Part shown: piece after piece, positions 62,197 to 64,000 of the stretch
How the letters are laid out: the number at the start of each line of letters is the position of its first letter
Position numbering within the stretch: position 1 is the first letter of the stretch
Source of the DNA: Micromonospora sp. ALFpr18c
GTDB taxonomy: Bacteria; Actinomycetota; Actinomycetes; Mycobacteriales; Micromonosporaceae
Assembly (NCBI RefSeq): GCF_008868155.1
Contig: NZ_WBKR01000002.1
Coordinates: forward strand, 46,530 to 110,529
DNA: 64,000 bases
Direction of reading: 5' to 3'
Translations under genes and position numbers: made by a program
The notes under the pieces: model-generated
The model's input: the letters and a program-made list of their open reading frames with translations, nothing else
Told to the model about the DNA's origin: nothing
Databases searched by the model: none

Positions 62197-63143
62197 GTCT
62201 GATTCACTTTCACCCGACATCGACGTACATGAGGTCCGTCGATCCGACCCCCAGACGCCGTACGCCTGAATCATGACCGCGCGACGAGCCTATCCGTCCG
62301 ACCTGTCCGACGCCCGATGGGCCCTGATCGCGCCCCGCCTGACAGCCTGGCGACAGGCCCGCACCGACGTCGGCGTCAGCGGCCGCACCCCCACCCACGA
62401 CCTGCGCGAGATCTTCAACGCCATCCTGTACGTCAACCGAACCGGCATCGCCTGGCGCCACCTGCCCCACGACTTCCCGCCCCACCCGACGGTCTACGGC
62501 TACTTCGCCGCCTGGAGCAAGGAAGGCATCTTCACCGAACTGAACTACCAGCTCACCGGCCTCGTTCGCGACCACCATGGCCGCACTATCGCACCCACCG
62601 CGGCCATCATGGACAGCCAGAGCGTGAAAACCTCCACCAACGTCCCACCGTCCACACAGGGCACCGACGCCGGGAAGAGAATCATCGGCCGCAAACGCAG
62701 CATCATCACCGACACCCTCGGCCTGCTCCTCGCCGTCATCGTCACCGCCGGCAGCGCCAGCGACAACGCCATCGGCACCGACCTACTCGACCGGGCCACC
62801 GCCGTCTACCCCACCCTGACCAAGACCTGGGTCGACGCCGGATTCAAGAACCGCGTCGTCGAACACGGTGCCGCACTCGGCGTCGACGTGGAGATCGTCA
62901 CCAAGGACCCGCAGGTCAAGGGCTTCAGCGTGGTCAAGCGCAGATGGGTCGTCGAACGCACCATCGGCTGGCTCATGCACCACCGCCGACTCGTCCGCGA
63001 CTACGAAACCCGACCCGACAACTCCGCCAGCATGATCACCCTCGCCATGATCGACAACCTCGCCAAACGCCTCACCACCGAAACCACCCCAACCTGGCGA
63101 GAACCCCTACAACCGCATAACACACAAAATACGTGAATCAGAC
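62197..63143 (+). mobile_element. IS5-type insertion sequence
   Basis: A 947-bp element bounded by perfect 11-bp inverted repeats (GTCTGATTCAC at 62197-62207 and its complement at 63133-63143). It has one intact transposase gene whose stop codon lies inside the right repeat. A 2-base GT may be the target duplication, but this is weak. Confidence 0.85.
62273..63136 (+). CDS. IS5-family transposase
   Basis: A 287-residue DDE transposase. The N-terminal YPSDLSDARWALIAPRL is typical. The first Asp lies in IMDSQSVKTS, a second in TWVDAGFKNR, and the Glu in RWVVERTIGWLMHHRRLVRD. All catalytic residues are present, so the copy may be active. It codes in high-GC style like the host, so it comes from a related genome. 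Confidence 0.93.
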   Translation: MTARRAYPSDLSDARWALIAPRLTAWRQARTDVGVSGRTPTHDLREIFNAILYVNRTGIAWRHLPHDFPPHPTVYGYFAAWSKEGIFTELNYQLTGLVRDHHGRTIAPTAAIMDSQSVKTSTNVPPSTQGTDAGKRIIGRKRSIITDTLGLLLAVIVTAGSASDNAIGTDLLDRATAVYPTLTKTWVDAGFKNRVVEHGAALGVDVEIVTKDPQVKGFSVVKRRWVVERTIGWLMHHRRLVRDYETRPDNSASMITLAMIDNLAKRLTTETTPTWREPLQPHNTQNT

Positions 63144-63302
63144 GTCCTCTCAGGCGGGTGGCGGGAGGATCCAGGGGGTGCCGGCGCGGCGGCGTGGGCA
63201 TTCGTGAGCCCTGGTGAACCAAGACTGTCCCAGTAACGTTTTTAGTCCTAGATACGGCAGCCGCCGAGATCGCACCTCAATATAAAATCGGAGAGTTGCG
63301 CT

Positions 63303-63848
63303 GTGTCACAAAGTCCACTGATGCCTTACGACGCGTACACGGTTGCGAATCGCAGCGAGAGAACCGAGTTCGCTATTGAGAGCGACGCACGAGAACTCAT
63401 CCCTCTCCAGCAGCCGAGGAGGGATGAGTGGATTGCCGAAGAATTGATCGTTAGCGGGAGGTGTGGCGTTCCGGATACATACATAACAATCGATAATCTT
63501 GTCAATTATATCCATTCTTACGAGAATGTGGCAGCCCTCTTGGTGGCTGACCGATCTGCGGTTAAGGTAGTTTGCCAGGCTCTCGAAGAATGGAATTCCA
63601 GTGCAGCCCTCCAAGGTTTGGATTCCAGTAAAGGGAGGGAATTTCTAACTGCAATAATCCGCTCTCAATCGGACGCGTCATCGCGCGGAATAATGGCGGG
63701 AGTTGCACGGCTAACATCCTTTGGTGCCAGTTCGTCTTCGTCCAATAGTGGGCAGTCATATAGGGATGGGTCCTCAGCGACTGCTACTGACGCCGCAGTA
63801 AAAGGATACGGGAGCACCGGGCAGAGAAGGAGTCGGTACCAGCAGTAG
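63303..63848 (+). CDS. Isolated low-GC gene of unknown function
   Basis: A 181-residue protein. It uses many AT-ending codons (GTT, AAT, ATA, TCA), with GC near one half by eye, far below its neighbours. The body (residues 30-125) is mixed helical (LVNYIHSYENVAALLVADRS, KVVCQALEEWNSS) and the end is Ser/Gly-rich and probably disordered. There are no membrane segments. GGAGAG precedes the GTG, and TATAAAAT lies about 20 bases before it. No family is recognised. It lies beside the IS element, so foreign origin is likely. Confidence 0.7.
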   Translation: MSQSPLMPYDAYTVANRSERTEFAIESDARELIPLQQPRRDEWIAEELIVSGRCGVPDTYITIDNLVNYIHSYENVAALLVADRSAVKVVCQALEEWNSSAALQGLDSSKGREFLTAIIRSQSDASSRGIMAGVARLTSFGASSSSSNSGQSYRDGSSATATDAAVKGYGSTGQRRSRYQQ

Positions 63849-63883
63849 CGCAGCTCGGCCGTACGTGTTCAGTCAACGTCAAC

Positions 63884-63897
63884 GGCATGATCATGCC
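63884..63897. repeat. 14-bp palindrome
   Basis: GGCATGATCATGCC is a perfect palindrome 36 bases after the low-GC gene. The rest of the window end (63898-64000) holds nothing I can name. Confidence 0.55.
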
Positions 63898-64000
63898 TTG
63901 TCAAGACTCTCCTGCTGATCGGTTCAAGCCATTACAGAGCAGGCGGACACGGCTGGCATGAGCGGCTGCTACGGTGATCGCGGGTAGGCGGCGCGAGTTC

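Overview
The window is high-GC actinobacterial chromosome around the replication origin. Gene order, protein sequences and the size of DnaA point to a Micromonospora-like member of the Micromonosporaceae; this is inference, because no 16S gene is present. The conserved core runs from the 3' end of trxA through a CwlM-type amidase, parB-parA, rsmG, a Jag/R3H gene, yidC-yidD-rnpA-rpmH, dnaA, oriC, dnaN, gnd, recF, dciA, gyrB, gyrA and a DUF3566 membrane protein to tRNA-Ile, a DLW-39-like microprotein and tRNA-Ala.

Region 1 to 29.3 kb: leftward genes (parA/parB, ribosomal protein L34, RNase P protein, membrane insertase) and rightward genes (dnaA, dnaN, recF, gyrase) diverge from the rpmH-dnaA gap. 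oriC (about 15.66-16.14 kb) holds many DnaA boxes and an AT-rich hairpin. Five perfect parS palindromes lie within 7.5 kb of dnaA, two of them inside the parA reading frame. A degenerate parS lies at 40.4 kb. Extra DnaA-box clusters sit downstream of parB and between gyrB and gyrA. GyrA carries a full-length intein with homing-endonuclease motifs, placed directly after the catalytic tyrosine.

Region 29.3 to 32.3 kb: tRNA-Ala is the insertion site of a small dead integrative element of about 2 kb. A 49-bp copy of the tRNA 3' half marks its far end. Its tyrosine integrase is broken twice, and it abuts a resolvase fragment. Beyond it lie an unexplained 0.7 kb stretch and the C-terminal remnant of an ISAs1-type transposase.

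Region 32.3 to 61.7 kb is ordinary chromosomal housekeeping and accessory DNA. It holds a very long P-type ATPase with a divergent small membrane protein, MFS and GAP-family transporters, YbaK and ProS (both concerned with proline-tRNA fidelity), a FrnE-like DsbA, SufE and a sulfurtransferase. It also holds a periplasmic-binding-type protein with a membrane partner, and a GntR regulator with two small genes. An ECF sigma factor is followed by a membrane-anchored partner, and a TetR regulator is divergent from an FAD monooxygenase. An HSP90-family ATPase is paired with a 964-residue helical-repeat protein, and a TetR regulator precedes a biotin-carboxylase subunit. Clear palindromic operators accompany the MarR and TetR genes, and a short palindrome lies upstream of the GntR gene.

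Region 61.7 to 64 kb looks like an accessory patch: a truncated M1-peptidase-like remnant, a complete IS5-type insertion sequence with 11-bp inverted repeats, and an isolated gene of much lower GC that I cannot assign to a family.
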